Assembly (NCBI RefSeq): GCF_024868665.1
Contig: NC_079891.1
Span: 11,327,573-11,391,572 of the forward strand
Length of the DNA stretch: 64,000 nt
Reading direction: 5' to 3'
Origin: Triplophysa rosa
Lineage: Eukaryota; Chordata; Actinopteri; Cypriniformes; Nemacheilidae
In this document: positions 1-10,735 of the stretch, in pieces
Numbering within the stretch: position 1 is the stretch's first letter
How the letters are laid out: every line of letters begins with the position of its first letter
Notes under the pieces: generated by a model
What the model saw: only the letters and a program-made list of their open reading frames with translations
What the model was told of the DNA's origin: nothing
Databases searched by the model: none
Position numbers and translations under genes: made by a program

Positions 1-1688
1 CAGGGCTTGTTGGAAGAGAATGCAAGCACACATGCCAAACTTTGCCAGTCTGAAAAGTTTTGCATCAGTGTAATGAATAATAGAAATGCAGAGATACAGC
101 AGGGTGCATTTATTATTCAGTATTCAGTGTGGAAGTATAATACGTTTTATCTTAATTTTTGTTTTTCTAAAGCACCTTTTCAAATGATTATGGCAACATT
201 AAAATCAATCAGAATATGGTTGAAGATAGGAGTAAACCAGACTGGATTAAAAAAGGGAGGTCAATTGCCATATTGGGTCGAATTTAAAGTTGTTTTGTGG
301 GGAAAGGGCAAAAAGGGCACATACAATAGTCAAGATATGAGATTTTGAAGGTCTTGACTATAGTGTTCACACTTTTTTGAGCTACAAATGAAGCCAAATA
401 GATGGAGGTAGATTTTTACAAAACTAATAGGCTTTAGGTATGCTTAATTTTGTAATGGGGAGGGACATTCTAATTCCAAGTTTGTCAACTTTTTATATTC
501 TAGTGTGCAAGAGGTGTACCTCAAATGCAGGCTAATTTACATGGTCTAAAAGTAAATGAGATTTAAAGCTGTGATATGGTTTCAAATGTGTTCACTACAG
601 ATCAGTAATCAAAAGCTATAAAAGGATTATGACAATAGGTTGATATTGAGTGATTGTAATGTCATATTTACGTGATCACCTATCTGTGCAAGCCAGACAG
701 CAGGAGATTATGTTTAATCTCGACGCCAATTCCATGTAATGTTGCATAACTCAGTTTTATAGTCACGTTTTGTGTTTACATGAATTCATATATATCACGT
801 AAAACCTAAATCTGCTATTATTACACAGATAAGTATAAAAAATACAGCCTCTTACATTTTAGAATTGTAGATGCTGCCATTTTTATTTGTTATTGAAATC
901 TAAAGTGCACAGCCGTTGTGTTAATTAATTGTTTCATCAAGCTTAAGGGTTTTACATAAATCCTGCAGGATATGAAGATTTTAAACAGATCAAACATGTA
1001 ACTTGTGACCATGGGTTATTACACCATTGTCTAAACCTGGAAAGCAGTAGTACTGTAGTTACTAGTTATGATAGTTACTAGACTAGTTACTGTAGGAGTA
1101 GACTAGTAACTGTAGCGAAAGATAAACTATGAAGAGTAGAGAGATATATATTTAAGGAATAACTAGGAGTGCACCTAGTCATGAAGACACAGCCCCAGTC
1201 AAGCCCGGAGGGCTTTCTTAACCTATGGTGTAGAAGCACTGCTGTCAGGTTGGGGTATCTAATTGAGTTCTCATCTTTATACTTCTCTGCACCCCATCCT
1301 TCTATTATTATTTCAAATAGTAAGCACTTTTTTAATATTAAGATGTGAAATTCATTTTGACAGGGGGCTGAAAATAGAGTGGAACCAGAGTATGCTTCCT
1401 TGCTTTCTCTCTGTTTTTCATTTCCTCCATTTCTTTACTTTTTCAGGCTATCTAGAATTTTCTGGTCTTGTTTTGCTGAGGGAATGGTTTCGGCCAGCAC
1501 ACTCACTACAATATTTTTACAAGTATGTGTCACATAAAAACAATGTGATAGCCCAAAAGGTAAAGATTATTGCTTAGAGGTTGCTCTTTCACAGCCTATG
1601 TGAGTTAATGGAGTTCCTATAAGTATCAACAGTGTCTCATGTTTCTCCTAAAGCCCTCAAGGAGAAATGCAAATAGAAATCAATAGTA
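1..1688. other. AT-rich stretch, no gene recognised
   Basis: Short open frames are present but none shows a recognisable domain or codon bias. Around 1050-1115 there are several imperfect direct repeats of a TAGTTACT-like motif. I see no terminal inverted repeats or target-site duplications that would define an element. Confidence 0.6.
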
Positions 1689-2610
1689 CACCCCCCCAAC
1701 AGTACCCCCCCCCACAGGGACAAGGGGCAGGACGATTGGGGTGGGTGAAGTGGAAGTCTCTTAGTAAACAAGTGTCATGACTCTGCTTCATCATGTCATG
1801 TCTATTCTTGGTCTTGTAGCAGAGTCATGACAAAGCCTTCGGTTTTATGTGGAGAGAGAGATTGTTGACCTTTCGGCTTTCCATACTCTCTCTCTCCGAT
1901 CCGCTTCTCTGTTCCCACCATCTCGTTTCCTCGTTAACTTTCCCTGAGTGTTTCATTACCCCCACCTGCCCTGTGTAATTATCCCTCGTTTGTCTCCCCT
2001 ATATAATACCCTCATGTGTCTTTGTCCTGTGCTCGGTCATTGTATTCAGTTCGTCTTGTTGCTTGTCCAGTGTGTTACCAGTATTGCCTGTTCCTGTCGT
2101 GTTGTTTCATCGTCGTAGTAAGTGTTGAGTTAGTTCATGTCTATTGTTGATTAGTCTAATGTTTAGTTACTCTTCGGTCCGTACTTGTTTATTATTTTTT
2201 TATTGTTCATGAGTTTTACCCCATCGCGGGTCTTTGTTTTGTGTTTTGTTTACGTAATAAAAGTCTGTTTGTTATCCCCGCACTCCCGCTGCCTGCGCTT
2301 GGGTTTTTGCTTGCCACATCCTTGACAAACAAGGGTCCAGAATGTTACAGCGAGCCACCCATGATTGCTGCTCTGGGCCACACCCCTCCCAGTCTACCAG
2401 GTATTCAAGGCGGCTGAGGGAGAACACTGGTGCAGGGGGCATGGTCGGCAGCGAGGCAGAGTCCATTACAGTACCCCCCCTCCACAGGGACAAGGGGCAG
2501 GACGGTTGGGGTGGGTGAAGTGGAAGTCTCTTAGTAAACAAGGGTCCAGAATGTTACAGCGGGCCACCCATGATCGCTCCTCTCTATCAGGTATTCAAGG
2601 TGGCCGCGTC
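1689..2610 (-). pseudogene. Duplicated chromodomain/3' end of a Ty3/gypsy relic
   Basis: On the minus strand, 2335-2420 encodes a chromodomain-like segment ([19 protein letters not shown]), the usual C-terminus of vertebrate chromovirus-type gypsy integrases. It is followed by a G-rich polypurine-like tract. A second, frameshifted copy of the same unit lies at about 2465-2610, and the polypurine part is seen again at 1689-1772. The unit is therefore a tandem duplication of the gypsy 3' end, with a solo LTR later inserted into the first copy. At 2611 the sequence jumps to reverse transcriptase, so RNase H and the integrase core are deleted. It belongs with the antisense gypsy pieces at 2611-2819 and 10736-12342. 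The frames are broken and not functional. Confidence 0.7.
1773..2327 (+). mobile_element. Solo LTR, family 1
   Basis: The sequence begins TGTCATGAC and ends CTTGACA. It is flanked by AACAAG on both sides (1767-1772 and 2328-2333; 5 or 6 bp depending on where the LTR end is placed). It has a TATA-like CTATATAATA near 2000 and a polyadenylation signal AATAAA near 2257, which gives plus orientation. The neighbouring tandem copy at 2525-2545 preserves the uninterrupted target, which confirms the insertion. The first 60 bases form an inverted repeat. Relatives lie at 12649-13168 and 61193-61803 (both minus). This is a Ty3/gypsy-type LTR by style; no internal region remains. Confidence 0.85.
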
Positions 2611-2819
2611 GTCGTCGGAAGTCCAGAATGGCCTCAACGTGGTAGATCTGTTGGATGCCGTTGATGGGTGGAAGAGGAGGGGGAGTAGATAAGGATATCA
2701 TCTATGTAGATGATGAGCATGTCTAAAGATTTCATTCATGAAGTTTTGGAAAATGGCAGGGGCATTAACTAGTCCGAATGGCATTTCCTGATATTTGTAG
2801 TGGCCAGATAGTGTGATGA
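2611..2819 (-). pseudogene. Ty3/gypsy reverse transcriptase fragment (downstream half)
   Basis: Minus-strand translation gives a decayed RT core. It runs from a GHYKYQ-like stretch through MPFGL to [10 protein letters not shown], which contains the RT catalytic [YF]xDD box (here YIDD). The RT continues on the far side of the DIRS insertion at 10736: the reading passes from a DEWKT segment there to AFIT here, as expected for a gypsy RT. The fragment has stops and frameshifts. Confidence 0.75.
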
Positions 2820-3010
2820 ACGTTGTTCCCTTTCTGTCAGACTCTCGACATTGTGTCGAACCGACAGATGGGGTTCGTCACTGAGAACCAATCGCTTCCG
2901 ACTACTTAGTAAAGGCCAATGAAAATTGGCAAATGAAATTTGTATGCCGGACTCCGCCCCTGGAAATCCGGGTATAAAAGGGAGACGGCATGCTTCATTC
3001 ATTCACCTTT
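2820..3010 (+). repeat. DIRS left inverted terminal repeat
   Basis: 2845-3010 is complementary to 10536-10700, including a shared CGAACCGACAGATGGGGTTC stretch. The outermost 25 or so bases differ between the two ends, as is usual in DIRS elements, where the ends are restored from the ICR. A TATA-like GGGTATAAAAGGG lies near 2970, probably the element promoter. Confidence 0.85.
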
Positions 3011-3031
3011 TGATCTTCGGAGCCTTCGCTG

Positions 3032-3691
3032 ATGAAGATCAACTCTTGCTACTTAGCAAAATCTCCAGATTGCCGGTTCTACAACGTGGTGCAGCGGACT
3101 GTCCCTACCTGCGGCGACTGCCCCTGGGCGTGTCGGCGGTTCCAGAGGTGTTCGAGCCAGCAGACGTTGCCTCACCGTCATTCTAAAGAGCATTCTAAAA
3201 GAGCAAATTTCTCCAGCGTGGCATGTCCTGCTGTCCTGCTGGAGGGGGACAGGCACGATGTCTGTCTCAAGTGTTTGGGTATCCAGCACGCTGAGGCAGC
3301 CTTCGTGGACTCATCTTGCCCGCACTGCGGGGCAGATGGTCATGGAGACGTTGCGGTCACGGGTGGCTGTCTTCTCCCGAGAACCAGCCACCACCTCGCA
3401 TGCTTCCCGGGCTGTGACGAGGATGGCTAAGGCCATTCCGTCCGCCAAGGCGAGTGGCGAGGGTGATATGGGGGTCTCTGCGAGCGTTCATCCGTCAGCC
3501 AAGTGCTCGCGAACCGCTCGCACCCCGCCTCGCTCGCCTCACCGTTCCCTAGCAGACGGTACCGCACCATCTGCATCCTCCTTCACGTATTCGGACACGA
3601 TGCGTGATGAAGATGAGATGTCAATCGCAGCATCGGAGAGCGAATTGCTAGCATCCGATCCCGACGATTCCTTGCAGCTCCCCCCCAAGGG
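3032..3691 (+). pseudogene. DIRS gag, 5' part
   Basis: Two overlapping frames (3032-3430, then 3258 to about 3690) read as one DIRS gag with a frameshift near 3340-3400. The first frame carries a cysteine-rich segment with two CxxC pairs (DVCLKCLGIQH and SSCPHCG). The second continues with a Ser/Arg-rich and then acidic region. The frame is cut at 3692 by a hAT and resumes at 5409. This is the structural protein, now inactive. Confidence 0.7.
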
Positions 3692-3699
3692 GGGTCGAG

Positions 3700-5408
3700 T
3701 AGTGTTGCTTTCGTCAACGAAAATTATGACTAAATATGGTCGTCAACGAACCTTTATCACATGACGAAAATGAGACGAGACGCAACATAAATGCTGGTCA
3801 TGTGACGATGACTATAATTAAATGTATAATGCAATATTGTTGACGAATAAAAACGAGACTAAATGTGGCTTACAAAATAAAAACTATGCTAAAATGACTC
3901 TTCATTTTCGTTGACCAAAACGAGACGAGACGAAATGTTATAACGTTATTTCGTCTGATGCTTTAACCTAGACGCGGAGCGGAATCCTGTTGTTTAAATG
4001 TCATCTGGCTGTTCTGAGTGAATTATGTGCACAGTTTAACATACAACACGAGTGATGGTCGAGGATTTATCTGCGTCTGCACTGTATGAGGATATGAACA
4101 CATGAACTTCATCTCCACACTTGCTCTGAGAGTTCATTTTACAAGCGTTTACTGTTTGAGTGAAGCTAACAGCAAACACAAAAACTGAAGCGTCTCCCCA
4201 AAGACCCGTCAAAATAAAAGTCCCGTTAAATTGAACACTCAGACAAAAAATACTTTAGTGAACTATAGTACTTGCTATTGAAAATTGTAGTGCCCTTGTA
4301 GTAAATTGATAAACACTGTATACTATAGTAAAGTTTTTTACTGCAGTTTACTATAGTAAAATACTATAGTATACTACAGTAATTTATGTGGACAAATAAC
4401 CACTATTGTATAGTAAAAAAGGAAAAACACAAATTAGAAAAATTTAAACAAATTTAGATAGTGTAAAAATTATATGGCCCTAATTTACCCATCTGTATGT
4501 AACATGAATGTCTTTTGTCAGTTACCTGCCTTTTCATGATGAACTGCACTTGCATCATTTTTTTTAAATGATGACAACCGACAATTTATACTTGTGCTCC
4601 TACTGTTTGGCCTGTACTACCAAACTTTAAACCTCTCTAGCTCCAGTGCTATGTGCAAAGAAAGTCTGCATTAATTTACTGCATTCTGTATGCTACTACA
4701 GGGCACTGAGGGCAGTCACTCTTTTCCTGTTGGTTCTTTGCAATGCTGGCAAATGTAACCTTCCAGTTGACTTGCGAAATCACTTCCATTTGTTTTATTA
4801 ATTTATTAATAAAGGATATTGGAAATAAAATCAGTCTGGGTAATTACAAATACTTTGATTTGAATAGTCACACAGCAAGAAAAAGAAAATTTGTATAGAA
4901 AAAAGATGCATCGAGAATCGTTTTATCATCACATCGCAGCCCTCTGAATCGTAATAGAATCGCATCATGACGTGCCTAGAGATTCCCACCCCTACCGATG
5001 GCCTTAAATTCAAATCAGAGCATCTTCCGTGTCTGGAATGGATGTATTCTTGAGTCTATAAGGTAACAATAATATAATAAGATAACCTTGTTTGAAATGG
5101 GTTTGGCTAAAAGAAAATTTTGGTTTCATCTATACTACTAGGTACTTATACTATATTGACTGGGTTAAATAGAATTGCATTACTAAAAAGAGACTAAAAT
5201 ACAATTTTCATTGACTAAAACTAGAGTAAATGTCATCAGTTTTCGTCGACTAAAACTAGACTAAAATGTCATCAGTTTTCGTCGACTAAAACTAGACTAG
5301 ACTTAAAAGAGTATGAACGTGACTAAAACTAATAAAAACTAAAATGACAGCTTGACACAATGACTAGACTAAAACTAAAATTAAAACAGGCCGCCAAAAA
5401 CAACACTA
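3700..5408 (+). mobile_element. Non-autonomous hAT element inside the DIRS gag
   Basis: The ends are TAGTGTTGCTTT and, inverted, TAGTGTTGTTTT. They are flanked by a perfect 8-bp duplication GGGTCGAG (3692-3699 and 5409-5416), diagnostic of the hAT superfamily. No transposase frame is present. Internal features are palindromic ACTATAGTA-type repeats near 4260-4390, a 36-bp direct repeat near 5220-5310, and a GGGTGGGAATC-type hAT end near 4980-5000 that looks like an older nested element. A second copy enters the window edge at 63438. Confidence 0.9.
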
Positions 5409-6215
5409 GGGTCGAGCTCAGGAAGAGGCGGATTTCGAGATGTCGGCCATGCTTTCCCGGGCCGCCGTGTGCATTGGGTTAGAGTGCACTCTGGTGCCTC
5501 TCCCCCAGCGCTCGCGGCTGGATACATGGTTCTTGGGCTCTGAGCGCGACTCCAAGCCGCGCCCAACCCCGGTTCCGTTCTTCCCGGAAGTGCATGAGGA
5601 ACTGACGAAGACGTGGAACGCCCCTTTTTCGGCTAAGGGTTACGTCGACGTGCCCCAGGTGGAACGCGCAGTCGCGGTGCACCTGTGCCCGCAGGCGGCG
5701 TCCACCTGGAGAGGTCGACCGAAACTCCCGTCCAAGGCATGTAAGACTTCGGCATCACTGGTGTCGAAGGCCTACGCTGCTGCGGGCAAAGCTGCCTCCT
5801 CTCTCCACGCCATGGCCATCCTGCAGGTCCACTAGGCCAAGGCGTTGAAAGAGATCCACGAGGGTAAGACCGACCCAGGGTTAACGCAGGAACTCCGCAC
5901 CGCCTCCGACCTCGCTCTAAGGGCAACCAAGGTGACTGCACGGGCCCTGGGTCGGGCGATGTCCACTCTGGTGGTCTAGGAGAGGCACCTCTGGATTAAT
6001 CTTGCGCATATGAGCGACGCCGAGAAAGTCCGCTTTCAAATGTACATTGAACATCAAATGTACATTGCAGCCCTCAGCACTCTCAAATCGACGGTGCGTG
6101 GAGCTGCATCGCCAGGCAGGCAAACCAGCTGAACCAGTCTTCTTCCCGGGGGCCCGCCCCCGGCGAGAGACCCGCACTGCCAGATCTCGATTCTCCCTTG
6201 TCATCGCCCGTTCCT
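5409..6215 (+). pseudogene. DIRS gag, 3' part
   Basis: The open frame from 5440 to 5835 resumes the DIRS gag after the hAT (LDTWFLGSERD, then PFFPEVHEELTKTW, a conserved gag block). It continues beyond an in-frame stop at 5835 to about 5980 (ALKEIHEGKTDPGL). A small duplication of an ATCAAATGTACATT-like segment near 6040-6065 and further stops follow. Just after 6215 the sequence enters the middle of the RT, so the gag end and RT start are lost by internal deletion. Confidence 0.7.
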
Positions 6216-7625
6216 ACGGTTAGCTTTCGAGGGTCAGGCATATCAGTACAGAGTCTTCCCCTTTGGTCTGTCCCTGTCCCCACGAGTCTTCATGAAGATC
6301 GTGGAAGTCGCCCTCTCTCCCCTCAGGTTGAGAGGTGTGCGGGTACTCAACTATCTCGACGACTGGCTTATCTTGGCACACTCGCGAGATCTGTTGTGTA
6401 CACACAGGGACCTGGTGCTCCGGCACCTAGATCGACTGGGGCTACAGGTCAACCAAGAGAAGAGCAAGCTCTCCCCTGTGCGGAGCATCCTCTATCTTGG
6501 TATGGAACTCAACTCTGTCACCATGACAGCACAACTGTCCTCAGCACGCGCCCAGTCGGTGTTGAACTGCCTGGAACATTTCAAGCAGTCAGTGGTTCCC
6601 CTGAAACTATTTCAGAGGCTCCTGGGACACATGGCATCCTCGGCGGCGGTGATACCCCTCGGGATGATGAACATGAGACCGCTCCAACACTGGCTTCAAA
6701 GTCGAGTTCCCTGGAGAGCGTGGCACACCGGCAGCAGGCGGATGGTGATTACGCCTCTCTGCCGACGCACCCTAACCCCTTGGTCTTCCATGACCTTCCT
6801 TCGGGCAGGGGTTCCCCTGGGGCAGGTTACGAGGCATGTCGTGGTGACAACGTACGCCTCCCTGCAGGGCTGGGGTGCAGTGTGCAACGGGCACGCAGTG
6901 TCGGGGCTTTGGACGGGCCCCCGCCTGCGCTGGCATATCAATTGCCTAGAGTTGTGGACCAAGGTCCCTTGTGGAGAGGCAACAACCTCTCATGCAGGGC
7001 AAGCATGTGCTGGTCCAGTCGGACAGCGTATATCAATCGTCAGGGTGGCGTTTGCTCACTGCAGTTAACACGACTCGCCCAACGCCTCCTCCGGTGGAGT
7101 CAGCAGGTGACCCGCTCCCTGCGTGCCACGCATATCCCAGGCGACCTGAACCAGACAGCCGATGCGCTCTCTCGTCAGTCGACGCCTCGCGGAGAGTGGC
7201 GACTCCACCCCCGCACAGTCCAGCTCATTTGGTTGCAGTTTGGGCAGGCCCAGGTAGACCTGGTCGCCTCCCTCGAAACCACCCATTGCCCGCTTTGGTA
7301 CTCTTTGACCGAGGGACCCCTCGGCATGGATGCCCTAGCGCACAGCTGGCCGTGGGACAAGTGGAAGTACACCTTCCCCCCAGTGAGCCTCATTCCACAG
7401 ACCCTGTGCAAGGTCAGGGAAGAGGAGCATCAAGTGTTACTCGTTGCACCACACTGGCCCAACCGGACTTGGTTCTCGGAGCTAATGCTCTTGACGACAG
7501 CTCCCCCCTGGCCGATTCCCCTGACGAAGGACCTGCTTTCCCAGGGGAAGGGCACATTATGGCATCCCAGGCCAGACCTCTGGAACCTCCATGTCTGGCC
7601 CCTGGATGGGACGAGGAGATCCTGA
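6216..7625 (+). pseudogene. DIRS reverse transcriptase-RNase H, frameshifted
   Basis: The frame at 6292-7068 holds the RT palm with the catalytic YLDD box at 6352-6363, followed by the thumb and the RNase H start. Frameshifts near 6990 and 7030 move the reading into the third frame, which shows the RNase H end (AYINRQGG, then HIPGDLNQTADALSRQ) and the conserved DIRS C-terminal block (APHWPNRTWFSELMLL) to the stop at 7625. The N-terminal RT motifs are missing. The 3' end overlaps the recombinase start by 67 nt in another frame, the normal DIRS arrangement. Confidence 0.85.
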
Positions 7626-8623
7626 GTGGTCTGCCCCCAGCGGTGGTAGAGACCATTTCTCAGGCAAGGGCACCAGCCACTAGGCGACTGTACACCTACA
7701 AGTGGCGCCTCTTCTCAACCTGGTGTGCTTCTCGAGGAGAAGACCCACGGAGTTGCGGGATCGGGTCCGTGCTTTCCTTCCTACAAGAGAGACTCGAGAC
7801 TAACCTCTCCGCTTCCACACTGAAGGTGTATGCAGCCGCCATTGCCGATCATCACAACTCAGTTGCTGGAAAGTCTCTAGGACAGCATGACCTGGTCATT
7901 AGCTTCCTAAGGGGCGCTAGGAGGCGGAATCCGCCTCGTCCGCGCTCCATACCCTCTTGGGATTTGGATGTAGCCCTGACAGGTCTCACCAGGCCCCCCT
8001 TCGAGCCCCTAGGGGATGCCGCTCTTCCTCATCTCACGATGAAGACGAGTCTCCTTATGACGCTCGCCTCCATCAAGAGGGTAGGGGACCTACAGGCATT
8101 CTCCGTGTCCCCTGACTGCCTAGAATTCGGACCCAGGGATTCTCACGTTATCCTGAGACCTCGGCCCGGCTACGTGCCCAAAGTTCCCACCACTCCCTTT
8201 CGGGACCAGGTGGTGAACTTACAGGCGCTCCCCACTGGGGAGGAAGACCCAACCCCGTCCGTGTTGTGTCCAGTATGCGCGCTGCGCCTTTACTTAGACC
8301 GCACGCAGAGTTTCAGGAGCTCGGATCAGCTCTTTGTCTGTTTCGGAGGTCAGCAGAAGGGGAGAGCTGTCTCCAAGGAGAGGTTGGCGCACTGGATTGT
8401 AGACGCTGTCACGACAGCCTACCAATCCCAAAATCGCCCGTGCCCTCTAGCAGTGAGAGCTCACTCCACCCGGGGTATAGCCTCCTCATGGGCACTGGCA
8501 CGCGGCGCCTCTCTCACAGACATTTGCAGAGCTGCGGGTTGGGCTACACCCAACACCTTCCCGAGGTTCTACAACCTCAGCATAGAGCCGGTGTCAGCCC
8601 GCGTCCTGCATGGCAACATGTAG
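7559..8623 (+). CDS. DIRS tyrosine recombinase, apparently intact frame
   Basis: This 354-residue frame starts at the ATG at 7559, inside the end of the RT-RNase H frame, and ends at 8623. It has the phage-integrase fold signature of DIRS recombinases: an N-terminal core-binding segment (RRLYTYKWRLFSTWC), then catalytic Arg174 (SIKRVGDLQAF), the His302-x-x-Arg305 box (AHSTRG) and nucleophile Tyr338 (RFYNLSI). No stop or frameshift is visible, in contrast to gag and RT of the same element. In life it would integrate the circular cDNA by site-specific strand exchange. Upstream genes are broken, so it could act only in trans. A fragment of another copy is at 62050-62322. Confidence 0.88.
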   Translation: MASQARPLEPPCLAPGWDEEILSGLPPAVVETISQARAPATRRLYTYKWRLFSTWCASRGEDPRSCGIGSVLSFLQERLETNLSASTLKVYAAAIADHHNSVAGKSLGQHDLVISFLRGARRRNPPRPRSIPSWDLDVALTGLTRPPFEPLGDAALPHLTMKTSLLMTLASIKRVGDLQAFSVSPDCLEFGPRDSHVILRPRPGYVPKVPTTPFRDQVVNLQALPTGEEDPTPSVLCPVCALRLYLDRTQSFRSSDQLFVCFGGQQKGRAVSKERLAHWIVDAVTTAYQSQNRPCPLAVRAHSTRGIASSWALARGASLTDICRAAGWATPNTFPRFYNLSIEPVSARVLHGNM

Positions 8624-8647
8624 GACTGGCAACCGGTAGGGTGTACG

Positions 8648-9685
8648 CAGGGCCGGATTATCCAATGGGCATTATGGGCACAGGCCCAGGGGCCCATGCA
8701 TGCTTGGGGCCCAAGAAAGGGGGAGAAAATGTTTTCGCTATATTCATTCTGCCGTGTGCCTCTCTGGCCGCACACACGCAAGTGCGCACACAAAACCGTG
8801 TTTCTAACGTACGCAAGTCTGTCTCTTGATTTAGTAACTTTTACAAGACCTTTAGCAGCTTTTGTTCAGAAGCACAATACGATAAATCAAGCGACTTTCC
8901 GATAAACTTTAGCTTTCAGTGGGAAAATGTCCCCCTGGAGCGCAAGGTCTCTCTTTCCTCGCGCAGGGATCGTCTCATTGAGCGGCAGGAAGAAGCAGCA
9001 CATTCCACAGGTGATTCCTGAATGAAATGAGTACAAAACAGCGTTTCCAACAACCTGTCACTGTTATCCACTGTTTGAATGTGTAAACATGAACCCATTT
9101 CGTCTGTAAATATGCACATGGTTACCATGACAGAGGCTGTGTGAAAGAATATAGCCAAAACCGCCGCTTTTTATAGAAACTGAAAAGATGTAAATGAGAA
9201 CGGCTTTATTGTTGTGAATATAAGATATAGGTTAAGTTAGAATACCCTCACGGTTGTCTTTAAAATCTTATAAAGGTAAGAGTTTTTTTTTACGTGTATT
9301 TGGTGTGTCTTCGCCAATAATGAATTTCATATTGATATAATGTTGATCAGGTCTAACTGCCTTAATTTACCGATTTTTAGCCTAAGTTAATAGAAATTCC
9401 AGAGTGCTTTTACATACATTGCAAAATGTTTACTTACACAGACTCGTAACAGTATAACTAATATTCGTTAATGCTGTTTACCATTACACGCTTACATAAG
9501 AACGTGAGTCGCGAAGTGCTTGTTACACAAATAAAGTTGAACAAATGGACAGATTACTCTTATAGTATAATCATTGACAAAGTCTGCCCTTTTATTCTTA
9601 CAAAAATGAATATGTTTATGTATGTGGGGGGGGGGTCTACAAGACACTTGTGCCCAGGGGCCCCTGAATTCTTAATCCGGGCCTG
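8648..9685. mobile_element. Non-autonomous hAT element in the DIRS 3' region
   Basis: The terminal inverted repeats read CAGGGCCGGATTA and CAGGCCCGGATTA. The flanking 8-bp duplication GGTGTACG is exact (8640-8647 and 9686-9693). Length is 1038 bp, with no transposase coding. A G-run at 9627-9635 and GGGGCCC-rich subterminal sequence are typical of fish hAT MITEs. Inserted 17 bp after the recombinase stop codon. Confidence 0.9.
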
Positions 9686-10364
9686 GGTGTACGCCTATAT
9701 TGGTTCCTTCCCCCCTCTCTCGAGTGGGTCAGCATACCAATTCAGCCTCCCTTCTTTCCCCACTGTGCGAAGAACAGGCACTCCATCCATCACTAAGCAA
9801 GCACCTTCTGTGGCGGGCTGGGCAGAGCAGCCCTGCCCCTTAGGCCGGGTATCTCTGGAGTTATTCGCATCATAGCTCTAACCGGACCTAGTGCTACCAG
9901 ACGTTGCAACCCCCAGTAGGGCGGTTCCGTCTGATGTATCCTCATGCTGGTTCCCACCTTGACCCCCCTAGGTGGTACTCCACCTCGCGGTTTACTCCTT
10001 CAGTCCCCGCATTCTTCCCATGAGTTCTCCCCCATCGGTGAGACGATGTTGGTATCTCCACTAAACTCCTCCCTGTGGTAGGAAGTGGTCTCTGTAGCGC
10101 ATCCCCCACTTGAGGAAGTAGCGCTTAACCAGTGGCCTTACGTTTCCGGGCGGCTTCTCGCTGTTAGAGAAACAAGGCCGCCGCCTGAGAGGCCAAAGGC
10201 AGGGGCCTTCCCACCTTTCAAGAAAGCTCTGGGACCCCCTACCTACCCACTGGTAGGTTACAATTTCGCGGTAGCGCTCACGGCTGACACGCCTAGGCCA
10301 GTCACCATCGCTTCGCTAGAGATTGTGACAGGGCACAGTGTTATGGCATTTTCCATAGGAACCC

Positions 10365-10480
10365 CATCTATCGGTTCGACACAACGTTGAGAGACCGACA
10401 GAAAGGGAACGTCTCGTTTAGTGATGTAACCTCAGTTCCCTGATGGAGGGAACGAGACGTTGTGTTCTCCTTGCCACAAC
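10365..10480 (+). repeat. DIRS internal complementary region
   Basis: The left half (CGACACAACG, then GACAGAAAGGGAACG) is complementary to the left terminus at 2820-2855. The right half (GTAACCTCAGTTCCCTGATG) is complementary to the right terminus at 10690-10725. In DIRS replication this region is thought to template joining of the two termini into circular DNA. Its presence shows that the 3' end is structurally complete. Confidence 0.82.
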
Positions 10481-10535
10481 ACGTGCTGTCCACTGCAGCA
10501 GTTGTGAGAGGTCTCAGGCTCCTCAGAACAAAGGT

Positions 10536-10735
10536 GAATGAATGAAGCACGCCGTCTCCCTTTTATACCTGGATTTCCGGGGGCGGAGTCCGGCATGCAA
10601 ATTTCATTCGCCAATTTTCATTGGCCTTTTCTAAGTAGTGAAGCGATTGGTTATCAGGGACGAACCCCATCTGTCGGTTCGACACAACGTCTCGTTCCCT
10701 CCATCAGGGAACTGAGGTTACAACCGTAACCAAGG
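10536..10735 (-). repeat. DIRS right inverted terminal repeat
   Basis: Reverse complement of the left repeat, including the CTTTTATACC TATA-like motif. It ends GTTACAACCGTAACC, directly against the interrupted gypsy RT. The small frames here (such as 10432-10614) merely mirror those in the left repeat. Confidence 0.85.

Larger units (their letters stand above)
2820..10735 (+). mobile_element. DIRS-type tyrosine-recombinase retrotransposon, interrupted by two hATs
   Basis: DIRS elements are LTR-less retrotransposons that use a tyrosine recombinase instead of an integrase. Their termini are inverted repeats, with an internal complementary region (ICR). All hallmarks are here: inverted terminal repeats (2820-3010 and 10536-10735), gag, RT-RNase H, an overlapping recombinase frame, and an ICR near 10365-10480 complementary to both ends. 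The element splits an antisense gypsy RT without an obvious target duplication, as expected for recombinase integration. hAT elements at 3700-5408 and 8648-9685 interrupt gag and the 3' region. Without them the element is about 5.2 kb, which is short because the gag-RT junction is deleted. 9694-10364 is non-coding 3' sequence. Confidence 0.88.

Noticed and set aside
4831..5013. 60-aa minus frame in the first hAT
   Set aside because: Spans the nested MITE boundary and is not conserved as a frame in the second copy.
10432..10614. Frame sharing its peptide start with 2926-3186
   Set aside because: The identity reflects the DIRS inverted terminal repeats, not a duplicated gene.
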